This document shows positions 1 to 8,390 of a DNA stretch of 18,993 nt, piece after piece (position 1 is the stretch's first letter; every line of letters begins with the position of its first letter). This DNA is from NAT127 sp041655035 (GTDB lineage Bacteria > Pseudomonadota > Gammaproteobacteria > Pseudomonadales > Porticoccaceae): positions 1 through 18,993 of the forward strand of contig JBAZCN010000053.1 in assembly GCA_041655035.1 (NCBI GenBank), given 5' to 3'. The notes below the pieces were generated by a model that was not told the origin of the DNA, made no database searches, and saw only the letters and a list, made by a program, of their open reading frames with translations. The position numbers and the translations under genes were made by a program.

Positions 1-389
1 CCCGGGCGCGGATAACCGATGCCGGGCTCGACGCCCTGCTCGAAGCGGGCAACATCCTGTTGCTGCCGCCGCAGGGCTACCTCGAAATGCTCGGCCTGAT
101 GCGCGATGCCAAGTTGGTACTGACGGATTCCGGCGGCATCCAGGAAGAGACCACCGCTCTCGGCGTGCCCTGCGTTACCCTACGGGAAAGCACCGAGCGG
201 CCGATAACCGTTGAACAGGGTACCAATACCATTGTCGGCACCGACCCGGCCGCCATCCGCCAGGCCTATGCCGACATCATCGACGGCGCGGGCAAGGCCG
301 GCCGCCAGCCGGAGCTGTGGGATGGAGAAGCCGCCGCGCGCATCGCCCAGATCATTGCCCGCTGGAGCGCTGCGGCAAAGGCCACGTAA
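1..389 (+). CDS. wecB: UDP-N-acetylglucosamine 2-epimerase (non-hydrolysing), C-terminal part, cut by window edge
   Basis: This is the 3' end of a gene that begins left of the window; the reading frame is open from base 3 to the TAA at 387-389, about 128 codons of a family that is usually near 370. The visible part contains the family's strongly conserved UDP-binding segment LTDSGGIQEET, then GVPCVTLRESTERP and VEQGTN, typical of WecB. The enzyme interconverts UDP-GlcNAc and UDP-ManNAc in the cytoplasm and so supplies an amino-sugar precursor for the polymer. A WecB-type epimerase directly before the XrtA-type deacetylase is a common arrangement in exosortase A loci. The N-terminal catalytic half is not visible. 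The hydrolysing NeuC-type epimerase is an alternative, but the motifs fit WecB better. Confidence 0.88.
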   Translation, partial: RARITDAGLDALLEAGNILLLPPQGYLEMLGLMRDAKLVLTDSGGIQEETTALGVPCVTLRESTERPITVEQGTNTIVGTDPAAIRQAYADIIDGAGKAGRQPELWDGEAAARIAQIIARWSAAAKAT

Positions 390-394
390 GGGGA
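388..394 (+). promoter_or_regulatory. Ribosome binding site for the first deacetylase gene
   Basis: AAGGGGA lies 6 nt before the ATG at 401 and overlaps the wecB stop codon. It supports a start at 401 rather than the longer in-frame start at 317, which would run deep into wecB, or the ATG at 437 just before the conserved domain. Confidence 0.6.
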
Positions 395-400
395 ACTGCA

Positions 401-1312
401 ATGGCAGCAACAGAGCGAACATCCGTGGCCGGCGCCATGACCAATGCCATGACCGTGGATGTGGAAGACTACTTCCAGGTCTCGGCGTTCGAACGTCACA
501 TCCAGCGGGGCGCCTGGGATACGACGCCGTTGCGGGTGGAAGCCAACGTCGACCGTATTCTTTCGCTGTTCGCCGAGGGCAATGTCAAGGCGACCTTTTT
601 CACCCTGGGCTGGGTCGCCGAGCGCCTTCCCGGCATGGTCCGGCGCATCGTTGGCGAAGGGCATGAGCTCGCCAGCCACGGCTGGGAACATATCAGGGTC
701 AACAACCAGCGACCCGAGGCATTTTTAGCCGACGTCACCCGCACCAAATCGCTACTCGAAGATATCGGCGGCCTCCGGGTAACGGGCTACCGCGCCGCCA
801 GCTACTCCATTGGCGCGGCCAACCTGTGGGCGCTCGACAAGCTCGCCGACGCCGGCTATCTCTACAGCTCCAGCATCGCGCCGATCCGGCACGATCTCTA
901 TGGCATGCCGGAAGCGCCCCGCTTTGCCTTCGCCGCGGCGGACGGCCGCCTGACCGAGATCCCGGTGACCACCATCAATATTGGGCAGCGCAACATCAAT
1001 TGCGGTGGTGGCGGATGGTTTCGCCTTTTTCCCTACGGCTTCTCCCGCTGGGCCCTGCGCCGGATCAATGAGCGCGAAGGCCAGAGCGGTCTGTTCTACT
1101 TCCACCCCTGGGAAATCGACCCCCATCAACCCCGCCCCGCGGGGCTCACCGCCAAGACCCGTTTCCGCCACTATCTCAACCTGTCGCGGATGGAACGGCG
1201 CCTCCGGCGGCTGCTTGCGGACTTCCATTGGGGCCGGATGGACCGGGTCTTCGCCGACGTCATCGCGGCCAATGCCCTCTCCCCCACAAACCCGCAAGGA
1301 GCCAGGCGATGA
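401..1312 (+). CDS. XrtA/PEP-CTERM system-associated polysaccharide deacetylase
   Basis: A 303-residue cytoplasmic-type protein with no signal peptide that matches the exosortase A-associated deacetylase family (TIGR03006 type). The NodB-like fold is seen in TVDVEDYFQVSAFE (residues 18-31, with D20, E22 and D23), in KATFF, and in the metal-binding SHGWEH (H93 and H97). GYRAASYSI and the C-terminal block GLFYFHPWEIDPHQPR are hallmarks of this subgroup. Family knowledge suggests removal of acetyl groups from N-acetylated sugars of the polymer or its lipid-linked precursor; the exact substrate is unknown. The start at 401 was chosen for its good ribosome binding site. ATG at 437 is the alternative and would remove 12 poorly conserved residues. 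The stop overlaps the next start in an ATGA junction. Confidence 0.93.
   Translation: MAATERTSVAGAMTNAMTVDVEDYFQVSAFERHIQRGAWDTTPLRVEANVDRILSLFAEGNVKATFFTLGWVAERLPGMVRRIVGEGHELASHGWEHIRVNNQRPEAFLADVTRTKSLLEDIGGLRVTGYRAASYSIGAANLWALDKLADAGYLYSSSIAPIRHDLYGMPEAPRFAFAAADGRLTEIPVTTINIGQRNINCGGGGWFRLFPYGFSRWALRRINEREGQSGLFYFHPWEIDPHQPRPAGLTAKTRFRHYLNLSRMERRLRRLLADFHWGRMDRVFADVIAANALSPTNPQGARR
1296..1300 (+). promoter_or_regulatory. Ribosome binding site for the FemAB-like gene
   Basis: AAGGA lies 8 nt before the ATG at 1309. It decides the start in favour of 1309 over the longer in-frame possibility at 1228, which lies wholly within the preceding gene. Confidence 0.6.
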
Positions 1313-2355
1313 CGGTGTCGGTGCGCCTGTCTACGGCAGCGGATGAGCAGAGCTGGGACGCCTTCGTCAGCGCCTGCCCGGAAGCCACCTTTTTCCACCG
1401 CTTCGGCTGGCAACGGGTGCTGCGCCGGGCCTTCAACCACAACACTCATTTCCTCCTGGCGGAGGACAAGACTCCCGGCCGGCCGGTGGAAATCGTCGGC
1501 ATCCTGCCTCTGGCCGAGACGCGCAGCCGCCTGTTCGGCAACAAGCTGGCCAGCTTGCCGTTCTGTGTCTACGGCGGGATCGCGGCCAGCACCGGCGCCG
1601 CCGCCGATGCCCTGCGCCAGGCCGCCTGTGAACTGGCCCGCCGGCTCGGCGTCGACGCCCTGGAACTGCGCAACCTGCAGCCCTCCGGCAGCGACTGGCC
1701 GGTAAAGGATCTGTACTACACCTTCCGCCGGCCGATCGTTGCCGACCACGACGCCAACCTCAAGGCCATCCCCAATAAGCAGCGGGCCATGGTGCGCAAG
1801 GGCATCAAGGCCGGTCTGGTCAGCGAAGAAGCCGAAGGCACCAAACGCCTGTACCGGGTGTACGCCGAGAGTGTGCGCAATCTCGGCACTCCGGTGTTCA
1901 GCCGCCGTTACCTCGACCTGCTGCGTGACGAGTTCGGCAGCGACTGCCGGGTACTGATGATTCTCGACGGCGGTGAAGATGTCGCCGGTGTAATGAGCTT
2001 CTACTTCAGGGGCGAGGTGCTGCCCTACTATGGCGGCAGCGTCGCCCGCGCCCGGGATATCAAGGGCTGCAATGATTTCATGTACTGGGAGTTGATTCGC
2101 CGCAGCGCCGATGAAGGCCTGACCGGCTTCGATTTCGGCCGCAGCAAATACGATACCGGGCCCTACAAGTTCAAGCGCAACTGGGGGTTCGAACCCCAGC
2201 CCCTGGCTTACGAATACTACCTGGTCGGCACCGACAAGGTGCCGGACGTCAACCCGACCAACCCCCGCTACCGGTTGCTGGTGGACGCCTGGCGCCGCCT
2301 GCCCCTGCCCGTGGCCAACCTGATCGGGCCGCCGCTGGCAAGGAGCCTCGGCTAG
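1309..2355 (+). CDS. FemAB-like, XrtA/PEP-CTERM system-associated transferase
   Basis: A 348-residue soluble protein of the FemAB/GNAT-like superfamily that is specific to exosortase A loci (TIGR03019 type). Diagnostic stretches are CPEATFFHRFGWQRVLRRAF near the N-terminus, LPFCVYGG, AIPNKQRAMVRKGIKAGL in the middle, and VMSFYFRGEVLPYYGGS, then FDFGRSKYDTGPYKFKRNWG near the C-terminus. FemAB enzymes transfer aminoacyl groups from aminoacyl-tRNA to amines. The XrtA subgroup is not biochemically defined as far as I know, so aminoacylation of a deacetylated sugar in the polymer is only an inference, supported by the two deacetylases in the same operon. The start overlaps the upstream stop as ATGA, and the stop TAG shares one base with the next GTG, which suggests tight translational coupling. 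Confidence 0.93.
   Translation: MTVSVRLSTAADEQSWDAFVSACPEATFFHRFGWQRVLRRAFNHNTHFLLAEDKTPGRPVEIVGILPLAETRSRLFGNKLASLPFCVYGGIAASTGAAADALRQAACELARRLGVDALELRNLQPSGSDWPVKDLYYTFRRPIVADHDANLKAIPNKQRAMVRKGIKAGLVSEEAEGTKRLYRVYAESVRNLGTPVFSRRYLDLLRDEFGSDCRVLMILDGGEDVAGVMSFYFRGEVLPYYGGSVARARDIKGCNDFMYWELIRRSADEGLTGFDFGRSKYDTGPYKFKRNWGFEPQPLAYEYYLVGTDKVPDVNPTNPRYRLLVDAWRRLPLPVANLIGPPLARSLG
2340..2345 (+). promoter_or_regulatory. Ribosome binding site supporting a GTG start for stp1
   Basis: AAGGAG lies 9 nt before the GTG at 2355. No comparable site precedes the in-frame ATG at 2370, so the GTG start is preferred. Confidence 0.55.
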
Positions 2356-3686
2356 TGAATAGCCCCACGATGGTCGACAGCGAAACCACCGCCAGGGCAG
2401 CGGTCGAGACCGACGGCCCTGCGGCCGCCGCCGGCAGGACGCCGTTGCTGTTCCTGTGCCATCGCATTCCCTACCCCCCCAACAAGGGGGACAAGATCCG
2501 CTCCTTTCACCTGCTTCACCACCTGAGCAGGCACTTCGATATCTACCTGGCCAGCTTTGTCGACACCCCCGAAGACTGGCCCTGGGTGCCGGAAGTGGAG
2601 AAATTCTGTCGCGACACGCTGTTCCGGCCACTCAACCCGCTGCTTGCCACTCTCGGCAGCCTGCGCGGCCTGGTGAAGGGCGATGCCTTGTCACTGCCGT
2701 ACTACGCCGACCGCCAACTGGCAGACTGGGTGGCAGAAACCTGCACCCGCCACGCCATTCGCCACGCCATTGTTTATTCGTCGTCGATGGCACAGTTCCT
2801 GCCCGTCGAGGGCCCTGGCTTCAGGCGCAAGGTTATCGATTTTGTCGATGTCGATTCCGACAAATGGCAACAATACGCCCTGCAAAAACCCTGGCCGCTG
2901 AGCTGGCTGTACCGCCGCGAAGCGCGCTGCCTGCTGCGCTATGAACGCTCACTGGCCGCCAGTTTCGACGCCGGCCTGTTCGTCTCCTCGGCCGAAGCGG
3001 CCCTGTTTCACCAGCTGTCTCCCGAGACCGCGCACAAGGTCGGCTTCTATAACAACGGCGTCAACTGCGCCTACTTCGATCCCGGCTTTGACGCTGGCGA
3101 TGCCGGCGACCAGAATCCGTTTGCCAGTGACTGCCTGCCATTGGTGTTCACCGGGGCCATGGACTACTGGCCCAATGTCGACGCAGTCACCTGGTTCGCC
3201 CGCGACATCCTGCCGGCCCTGCGCGACGAGCATCCGGCGCTGGTGTTTCATATCGTCGGCGGCAATCCGTCCCGCGCCGTGCGTCGCCTCGCCCAGCTGC
3301 CGGGTGTGACCGTCACCGGGCGGGTGCCCGATATCCGCCCTTATCTGAAGCATGCCGTCGCCGCCGTCGCCCCCATGCGCCTGGCCCGGGGGGTACAGAA
3401 CAAAGTGCTCGAAGGCATGGCGATGGCCCTGCCTGTGCTGGTCAGCAGCAAGGGCCTCGAAGGCATCGACGCACAGCATGGCGAACACATTCTGCTGGCC
3501 GACACGCCGGAGGAATACCGGCGCGGCCTCAGCGATATCCTGGCCGGCCACCATCCCGGCCTCGGCGCCCGCGCCCGCGCCTATGTCGAGCGGGCATTCG
3601 ACTGGGAGCACAATCTGCCCGAAGTGGTATTGCTGCTGGGCGATGACGCCGCCCCCCGCTACGGAAAGACCCAGGGGCATGAATAA
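2355..3686 (+). CDS. Glycosyltransferase, PEP-CTERM/XrtA system-associated stp1 family
   Basis: A 443-residue GT4-type (GT-B fold) glycosyltransferase matching the 'sugar transferase, PEP-CTERM/EpsH1 system associated' group (TIGR03087 type). After a variable 30-residue N-terminus come LLFLCHRIPYPPNKGDKIRS (a conserved start of the family), YSSSMAQF, FVDVDSDKW, FTGAMDYWPNVDAVTWFA and GRVPDIRPYLKHA, with the nucleotide-sugar-binding region near KVLEGMAMALPVLVS (E353). It should add one sugar to the lipid-linked repeat unit on the cytoplasmic face of the inner membrane; donor and acceptor cannot be read from the sequence. The GTG start overlaps the preceding stop by one base, and the end overlaps the exosortase gene by 8 nt. 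Confidence 0.93.
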   Translation: MNSPTMVDSETTARAAVETDGPAAAAGRTPLLFLCHRIPYPPNKGDKIRSFHLLHHLSRHFDIYLASFVDTPEDWPWVPEVEKFCRDTLFRPLNPLLATLGSLRGLVKGDALSLPYYADRQLADWVAETCTRHAIRHAIVYSSSMAQFLPVEGPGFRRKVIDFVDVDSDKWQQYALQKPWPLSWLYRREARCLLRYERSLAASFDAGLFVSSAEAALFHQLSPETAHKVGFYNNGVNCAYFDPGFDAGDAGDQNPFASDCLPLVFTGAMDYWPNVDAVTWFARDILPALRDEHPALVFHIVGGNPSRAVRRLAQLPGVTVTGRVPDIRPYLKHAVAAVAPMRLARGVQNKVLEGMAMALPVLVSSKGLEGIDAQHGEHILLADTPEEYRRGLSDILAGHHPGLGARARAYVERAFDWEHNLPEVVLLLGDDAAPRYGKTQGHE

Positions 3687-5247
3687 AGCGCACGGGCAAG
3701 TCATCAACCCATCCGCTCCGCTGACCGGCAGCTCTCCGCTGGCAGCGGCGCTTGTCTACTGCCTGCTTGTCGGGCTGGCCTTCTACGATACCGTCGCCTC
3801 GATGGTGGCGATCTGGGCGCGCTCCCAGACCTTCGCCCACGGTTTCATCATCCTGCCCATCAGTCTGTGGCTGCTGTGGCGACAGCGCCAGCGTTTCAGG
3901 GGCGTTGCGGCCCACCCTCAACCCTGGGCGCTGCTGCTGGTCGCGGCCAGCGGGCTGGCCTGGCTGTTCGCCAACATGGTCGACGTTCTGGTCGTCCAGC
4001 AACTGGCCTTCGTGGCGATGATCATCAGCGGCATCTGGGCCATCACCGGCACCGCGCTGACCCGGCGCGCGGCCTTCCCCCTCGGATTCCTGTTTCTCGC
4101 CGTTCCCATGGGCGAGGGCCTGATACCGCCATTGATGGACCTGACCGCCGCCACCACGGAAGCCATGGTGCGCGCCACCGGCATACCGGTCTACCGCGAA
4201 GGCATGTACCTCTTCCTGCCGTCGGGGACCTGGTCGGTCATTGCCGAGTGCAGCGGCGTCCGCTATCTGGTCGCCTCCCTGACCCTCGGCCTGCTCTACG
4301 CCTATCTCATCTACCACAGTCTGTGGCGCCGGCTGATCTTCATCCTGATGTCGATCCTGGTGCCGATAGCCGCCAACAGCGTGCGCGCCTACGGCGTGGT
4401 CATGCTCGGCCATATCAGTGATATGGAATTCGCCACCGGAGACGATCACCTGGTGTATGGCTGGGTATTTTTCGGCCTGGTGATCCTGCTGATGTTCTGG
4501 ATCGGCGGTTTCTGGCAGCAACGAAGATCCTTCCCGCCAACCGCTGGCCCCGTGCTGTTCCCCGCCAGCCGCCGGCCCGCGCCGTCGATGATTCTCTGCA
4601 CCCTGCTGGCGGTCATTTGCGCCGCGCTGTGGCCCGCCCTTGCCCTGACCTTGAACCGCAACCCCGTCCCCGCTGTTGTCGTACCACTGGCGCCCCCCGC
4701 GCCGGCCCAGGACTGGCGGCTCGCCGACGGGCAGGACTGGCCCTGGCAGCCGGCGGCCGAGGGCGCCGACCGCGAGCTCGACCAGTTGTACAGCGCAGCC
4801 CGGCCGGTCGGGCTCCACCTGCGCCAGCATCTCCGCCAGCGGCCCGGCATCGAGTTGGTCAGCACCGCCGACCCGTGGCGCCCCGATCGCACCCTGTGGC
4901 GGGTCGTCGGTCGACGGTCGGTACAACTCGACCTCGCGACCCCGGTCAGCGTCGACGAAGCCATCGTCGCCTCGGACCGGCATCAGCTGCTGGTCTGGTC
5001 CTGGTACCGTATCGCCGGCAAGGACACCGCCAACCCCTATGCCGCCAAGCTACTGGAGGCCAAACAGCAGATTCTCGCAGGGCGCCGCTTCGGAACACGG
5101 GTCTTTGTCGCCACGCCGGTCGATGAAGATCCCGTCGTCGCCCGCCAGGTGCTGCTGTCGTTTCTGAGCGCTCACCGTCCGGCCCTGGAAGCGCTGCTCG
5201 ACGCCGACGTCACAGACGGCGCCGATGTCACTGCCAGTGATCCTTGA
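3679..5247 (+). CDS. xrtA: Exosortase A fused to a C-terminal EpsI domain
   Basis: A 522-residue integral membrane protein. Residues from about 20 to 300 form a multi-pass exosortase with all three expected catalytic residues: C191 in ECSGVR, R236 in NSVRAYG and H257 in DDHLVYGW. A further membrane segment around 295-320 leads to an EpsI-type domain (about 345-522) with LVSTADPW, LLVWSWYRIAGKDTANPY and AKLLEAKQQILAGRRFGTR. Exosortases cleave the C-terminal PEP-CTERM signal of exported proteins at the inner membrane, and XrtA is tied to exopolysaccharide loci. EpsI is encoded separately in some organisms but fused in many. The ATG at 3679 overlaps the stp1 stop by 8 nt. Upstream in-frame codons back to 3352 lie inside stp1 and encode nothing family-like, so they were discarded. 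No PEP-CTERM substrate is seen in this window. Confidence 0.96.
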   Translation: MNKAHGQVINPSAPLTGSSPLAAALVYCLLVGLAFYDTVASMVAIWARSQTFAHGFIILPISLWLLWRQRQRFRGVAAHPQPWALLLVAASGLAWLFANMVDVLVVQQLAFVAMIISGIWAITGTALTRRAAFPLGFLFLAVPMGEGLIPPLMDLTAATTEAMVRATGIPVYREGMYLFLPSGTWSVIAECSGVRYLVASLTLGLLYAYLIYHSLWRRLIFILMSILVPIAANSVRAYGVVMLGHISDMEFATGDDHLVYGWVFFGLVILLMFWIGGFWQQRRSFPPTAGPVLFPASRRPAPSMILCTLLAVICAALWPALALTLNRNPVPAVVVPLAPPAPAQDWRLADGQDWPWQPAAEGADRELDQLYSAARPVGLHLRQHLRQRPGIELVSTADPWRPDRTLWRVVGRRSVQLDLATPVSVDEAIVASDRHQLLVWSWYRIAGKDTANPYAAKLLEAKQQILAGRRFGTRVFVATPVDEDPVVARQVLLSFLSAHRPALEALLDADVTDGADVTASDP

Positions 5248-6474
5248 ATGCCACGGACCCAGCCCATGAGACGATGTGCATCAGGATCCGCCACCGCCCA
5301 GGAGCCGCCACTGGTGGTGCATATCATTTTTGCGCTGGGCACCGGCGGACTGGAAAATGGCCTGGTGAACATCATCAACCGCAGTCCGCCGACGCGCTAC
5401 CGCCACGCCATTATCTGCCTGACCCGGGCGGAACGTTTCGCCGAGCGCCTGGCGGTGCCCGGCGTCGAAGTCATCGAACTGCACAAAAAACCCGGGCACG
5501 ACCTGGGCATGTACTGGCGCCTGTGGCGAGAGCTGCGGCGACTGCGGCCGGCGATTGTCCACAGCCGCAATCTGGCCGCGCTGGAGACGCAAATCCTCGG
5601 GCTGTTGATGCCGGGCAGCGTGCGCGTGCACGGCGAGCACGGCAGGGACGTCAACGATCTCGATGGCAGCAACCGCAAATACCGCCTGCTGCGCCGGGCG
5701 CTGCAGCCGCTGATCCACTGCTTTATTGCCGTGAGCCGCGACCTATCGCAGTGGCTGACCACCAGTGTCGGGATCCCCGCCAGCAAGGTGACCCAGATAT
5801 ATAACGGTGTCGACAGCACGCGCTTCCAGCCCCGGGGCACCGCGGAGAATGACGGCGAAGCGCCACACCGCCTCCCGGGGGTGCCCGACGATTTTATGCC
5901 GGGCGGCGGCCGCCTGGTGCTCGGCGCTGTCGGCCGGCTCGCCGCGGTGAAGGACCAGCGACTGATCCTCAGCGCCCTGCAGCGTATTTTCCACGAGCGA
6001 CCGGAGCGCCGCGCCTATCTGCGCTGTATACTCGTCGGCGACGGACCGGAGCGCCGGGCTCTCGAAATCTGTATCGAGGCACTGGCCCTCGGCGACTGTG
6101 TGTGGATTGCCGGTGATCGCGACGATATCCCCGCCCTGCTGCGCTGCATGGACATATTCCTGCTGCCTTCTCTCGGTGAAGGCATCTCCAACACCATACT
6201 GGAAGCCATGGCCACCGGCCTGCCGGTGATCGCCACCGCTGTCGGCGGCAATCCCGAGCTGGTCGAGGATGGGGTAACGGGGTTGCTTATCCGCGTCGGG
6301 GACACGGAGGCGCTGGCCAGGGCCATCGGGACACTGATCGACGACCCCGCCCGCCGCGAACGGATGGGCAGGGCGGCAATGCAACGCATACGACAAGACT
6401 TTGACTGGGAGCAAACAGTGGCAAATTACCTGCGGGTTTACGACGAGCTACTGCTCGCCCGAGCGGGGCGCTGA
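5248..6474 (+). CDS. Glycosyltransferase, PEP-CTERM/XrtA system-associated stp2 family
   Basis: A 408-residue GT4-type glycosyltransferase matching the second XrtA-associated sugar transferase group (TIGR03088 type). Visible motifs are VVHIIFALGTGGLENGLVNI at the N-terminus, VHSRNLAALETQ, VHGEHGRDVNDLDG, the inter-domain GAVGRLAAVKDQ, LVGDGPER, and the C-terminal EGISNTILEAMATGLPVIAT with E319 in the EX7E-like region. It should act on the lipid-linked saccharide at the cytoplasmic membrane face. The start is uncertain: ATG 5248 abuts the xrtA stop directly, while ATG 5266 would remove six residues. Neither has a clear Shine-Dalgarno sequence, so coupling to termination of xrtA is likely. The gene ends 2 nt before the amidotransferase. 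Confidence 0.93.
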   Translation: MPRTQPMRRCASGSATAQEPPLVVHIIFALGTGGLENGLVNIINRSPPTRYRHAIICLTRAERFAERLAVPGVEVIELHKKPGHDLGMYWRLWRELRRLRPAIVHSRNLAALETQILGLLMPGSVRVHGEHGRDVNDLDGSNRKYRLLRRALQPLIHCFIAVSRDLSQWLTTSVGIPASKVTQIYNGVDSTRFQPRGTAENDGEAPHRLPGVPDDFMPGGGRLVLGAVGRLAAVKDQRLILSALQRIFHERPERRAYLRCILVGDGPERRALEICIEALALGDCVWIAGDRDDIPALLRCMDIFLLPSLGEGISNTILEAMATGLPVIATAVGGNPELVEDGVTGLLIRVGDTEALARAIGTLIDDPARRERMGRAAMQRIRQDFDWEQTVANYLRVYDELLLARAGR

Positions 6475-6476
6475 CT

Positions 6477-8378
6477 ATGTGCGGCATAGCGGGTATTTTT
6501 GATCTGCGGGGCGAACGCCAGCCCGATCGCGCCTTGCTGGCGGCGATGAACCAGACCCAGTTCCACCGCGGCCCCGATGAAGGGGGTCTGCATGTCGCGC
6601 CGGGCGTGGGCCTTGCCCATCGCCGCCTGTCGATCATCGACCTGGCCTCCGGCCAGCAGCCGATGTTCAGCGCCGACGGCAACCTGTGCGTGGTCTTCAA
6701 TGGCGAGATCTATAATTTCCGCGACCTGGCCCGCGAGCTGTCGGCCCTCGGCTGCAGCTTCAGAACCCACTGCGATACCGAGGTGATTCTTCATGCCTGG
6801 CAGCGCTGGGGTGAACGGTGCGTCGACCATTTTCGCGGCATGTTCGCTTTCGCCCTGTACGACGCGCGCGCACAAAGTCTGTTCCTGGCCCGCGACCGAT
6901 TCGGCGTCAAGCCCCTGTTCTATTCGGTACTGCCCGACCAGCAATTCATTTTCGGCTCGGAATTGAAAGTGCTGAAAGCCCACCCCGACCTTCCCCGCCA
7001 GCTGCAGGCGCAGGCGGTCGAGGACTATTTCGCGCTGGGTTACGTGCCCGAGCCCAAGACCATCTACCGCGACGTCTACAAGCTGAGTCCCGGACACACC
7101 CTGACGTTGCGCCGCGGGGAGCCGGTGCCCCGGCAGCGGCAATTCTGGGATATTCCCTTCAAACCGGTTCCCGTCGGCACCGCGGAAGAACTGCAGGAAG
7201 AACTGCTGCTGCGACTGCGCGAGGCGGTGCAGGTGCGCATGGTGGCCGAAGTGCCGCTCGGAGCCTTCCTCTCCGGCGGCGTCGATTCCAGCGCCGTGGT
7301 GGCGATGATGGCGCAATTGCAGAGCGATCCGGTCAACACCTGCGCCATCGGTTTCGACGTCAAGCAATTCAATGAAACCGAATACGCCTCCCTGGTCGCC
7401 GGGCGCTACCGCACCAACCATTTCGAGCAAACCGTCGGCAGCGATGACTTTGATCTGCTCGACGAGCTCGCGGCCCTGTACGACGAGCCCTACGCCGACA
7501 GCTCGGCCATTCCCACCTACCGGGTCTGCCAACTGGCCCGCCAGCGGGTGACCGTGGCGCTGTCAGGGGATGGCGGCGACGAGCATTTCGCCGGCTACCG
7601 CCGCTACCGCTGGCACATGAACGAGGAGCGGCTGCGTTCGGCCGTGCCGCTGGGTCTGCGCCGGCCGCTGTTCGGCGCCCTCGGGCGCCTCTACCCGAAG
7701 GCCGACTGGGCGCCCCGGGTGTTCCGCGCCAAAACCACCTTTCAGGCCCTGGCCCGCAACTCGGTGGAGGCTTATCTTCACTCGGTGTCGATCTGCAGCC
7801 CCGAACAGCGCGCGGCGATGTTCAGCCCGGCGCTGAAGCGCGAACTGCAGGGCTACTCGGTGCAAACGGTGTTTGACCATCACGCCGCCAACAGCCCGAC
7901 CGACGACCCGCTGTCGATGATCCAGTACCTGGACATGAAAACCTACCTGGTGGGCGACATCCTGACCAAGGTCGACCGCGCCAGCATGGCCCACGCGCTG
8001 GAAGTGAGGGTACCGTTTCTCGATCACCCTCTGGCGGAATGGGTGTCCGGCCTGCCGGCGGAATGGAAACTGCGCGGCCAGGAGGGCAAATATCTGCTCA
8101 AGAAGTCCCTCGAACCCCACCTGCCCAACGAGGTTCTCTACCGCCCCAAAATGGGTTTTGGCGTGCCCCTGGCCAAGTGGTTCCGGGGGCCGTTGAAGGC
8201 CCGCCTGCGCAACGACCTGCTCGATGGCGGGCTGGCGCGGTCCGGGCTGTTCAATCAGGACTACCTCGAGCGCCTGGTCAACGAGCACCAGTCGGGAAGG
8301 CGCGATCACAGCGCGCCGCTGTGGACCCTGTTGATGTTCCAGGCGACGGTTCGCAACGACGATTTCGCGCTCGGATGA
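6477..8378 (+). CDS. XrtA/PEP-CTERM system amidotransferase, asparagine-synthase-like
   Basis: A 633-residue glutamine-dependent amidotransferase with the two-domain build of asparagine synthetase B, matching the exosortase A-associated amidotransferase 1 group (TIGR03108 type). The N-terminal Ntn domain opens with MCGIAGIFD, so Cys2 is the glutaminase nucleophile, followed by HRGPDEGG, LAHRRLSIIDL, FNGEIYNF and RDRFGVKPLFY. The synthetase domain has the ATP pyrophosphatase loop SGGVDSS (266-272), ALSGDGGDEHFAGYRRY and TKVDRASMAHALEVRVPFLD. All expected catalytic elements are present. In this context it probably makes an amide on a sugar acid or on a precursor of the polymer rather than free asparagine, but no substrate is established by the sequence. 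The start is fixed by Cys2. Confidence 0.95.
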   Translation: MCGIAGIFDLRGERQPDRALLAAMNQTQFHRGPDEGGLHVAPGVGLAHRRLSIIDLASGQQPMFSADGNLCVVFNGEIYNFRDLARELSALGCSFRTHCDTEVILHAWQRWGERCVDHFRGMFAFALYDARAQSLFLARDRFGVKPLFYSVLPDQQFIFGSELKVLKAHPDLPRQLQAQAVEDYFALGYVPEPKTIYRDVYKLSPGHTLTLRRGEPVPRQRQFWDIPFKPVPVGTAEELQEELLLRLREAVQVRMVAEVPLGAFLSGGVDSSAVVAMMAQLQSDPVNTCAIGFDVKQFNETEYASLVAGRYRTNHFEQTVGSDDFDLLDELAALYDEPYADSSAIPTYRVCQLARQRVTVALSGDGGDEHFAGYRRYRWHMNEERLRSAVPLGLRRPLFGALGRLYPKADWAPRVFRAKTTFQALARNSVEAYLHSVSICSPEQRAAMFSPALKRELQGYSVQTVFDHHAANSPTDDPLSMIQYLDMKTYLVGDILTKVDRASMAHALEVRVPFLDHPLAEWVSGLPAEWKLRGQEGKYLLKKSLEPHLPNEVLYRPKMGFGVPLAKWFRGPLKARLRNDLLDGGLARSGLFNQDYLERLVNEHQSGRRDHSAPLWTLLMFQATVRNDDFALG

Positions 8379-8390
8379 GGATCGAGAGCC

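Noticed and set aside
317..400. Longer N-terminus for the first deacetylase
   Set aside because: It would overlap wecB by 73 nt. The extra residues are unlike the family, and a good ribosome binding site precedes the ATG at 401.
1171..2631. Long minus-strand open frame opposite the FemAB-like gene
   Set aside because: It lies antisense to a clearly recognisable family member, spans parts of three plus-strand genes, and its product is low in recognisable motifs. It is a by-product of high GC codon use.
3529..4983. Long minus-strand open frame opposite exosortase A
   Set aside because: The plus strand holds all exosortase catalytic residues and the EpsI domain. The antisense product is rich in Gly, Asp, Gln and His with no domain, as expected of a shadow.
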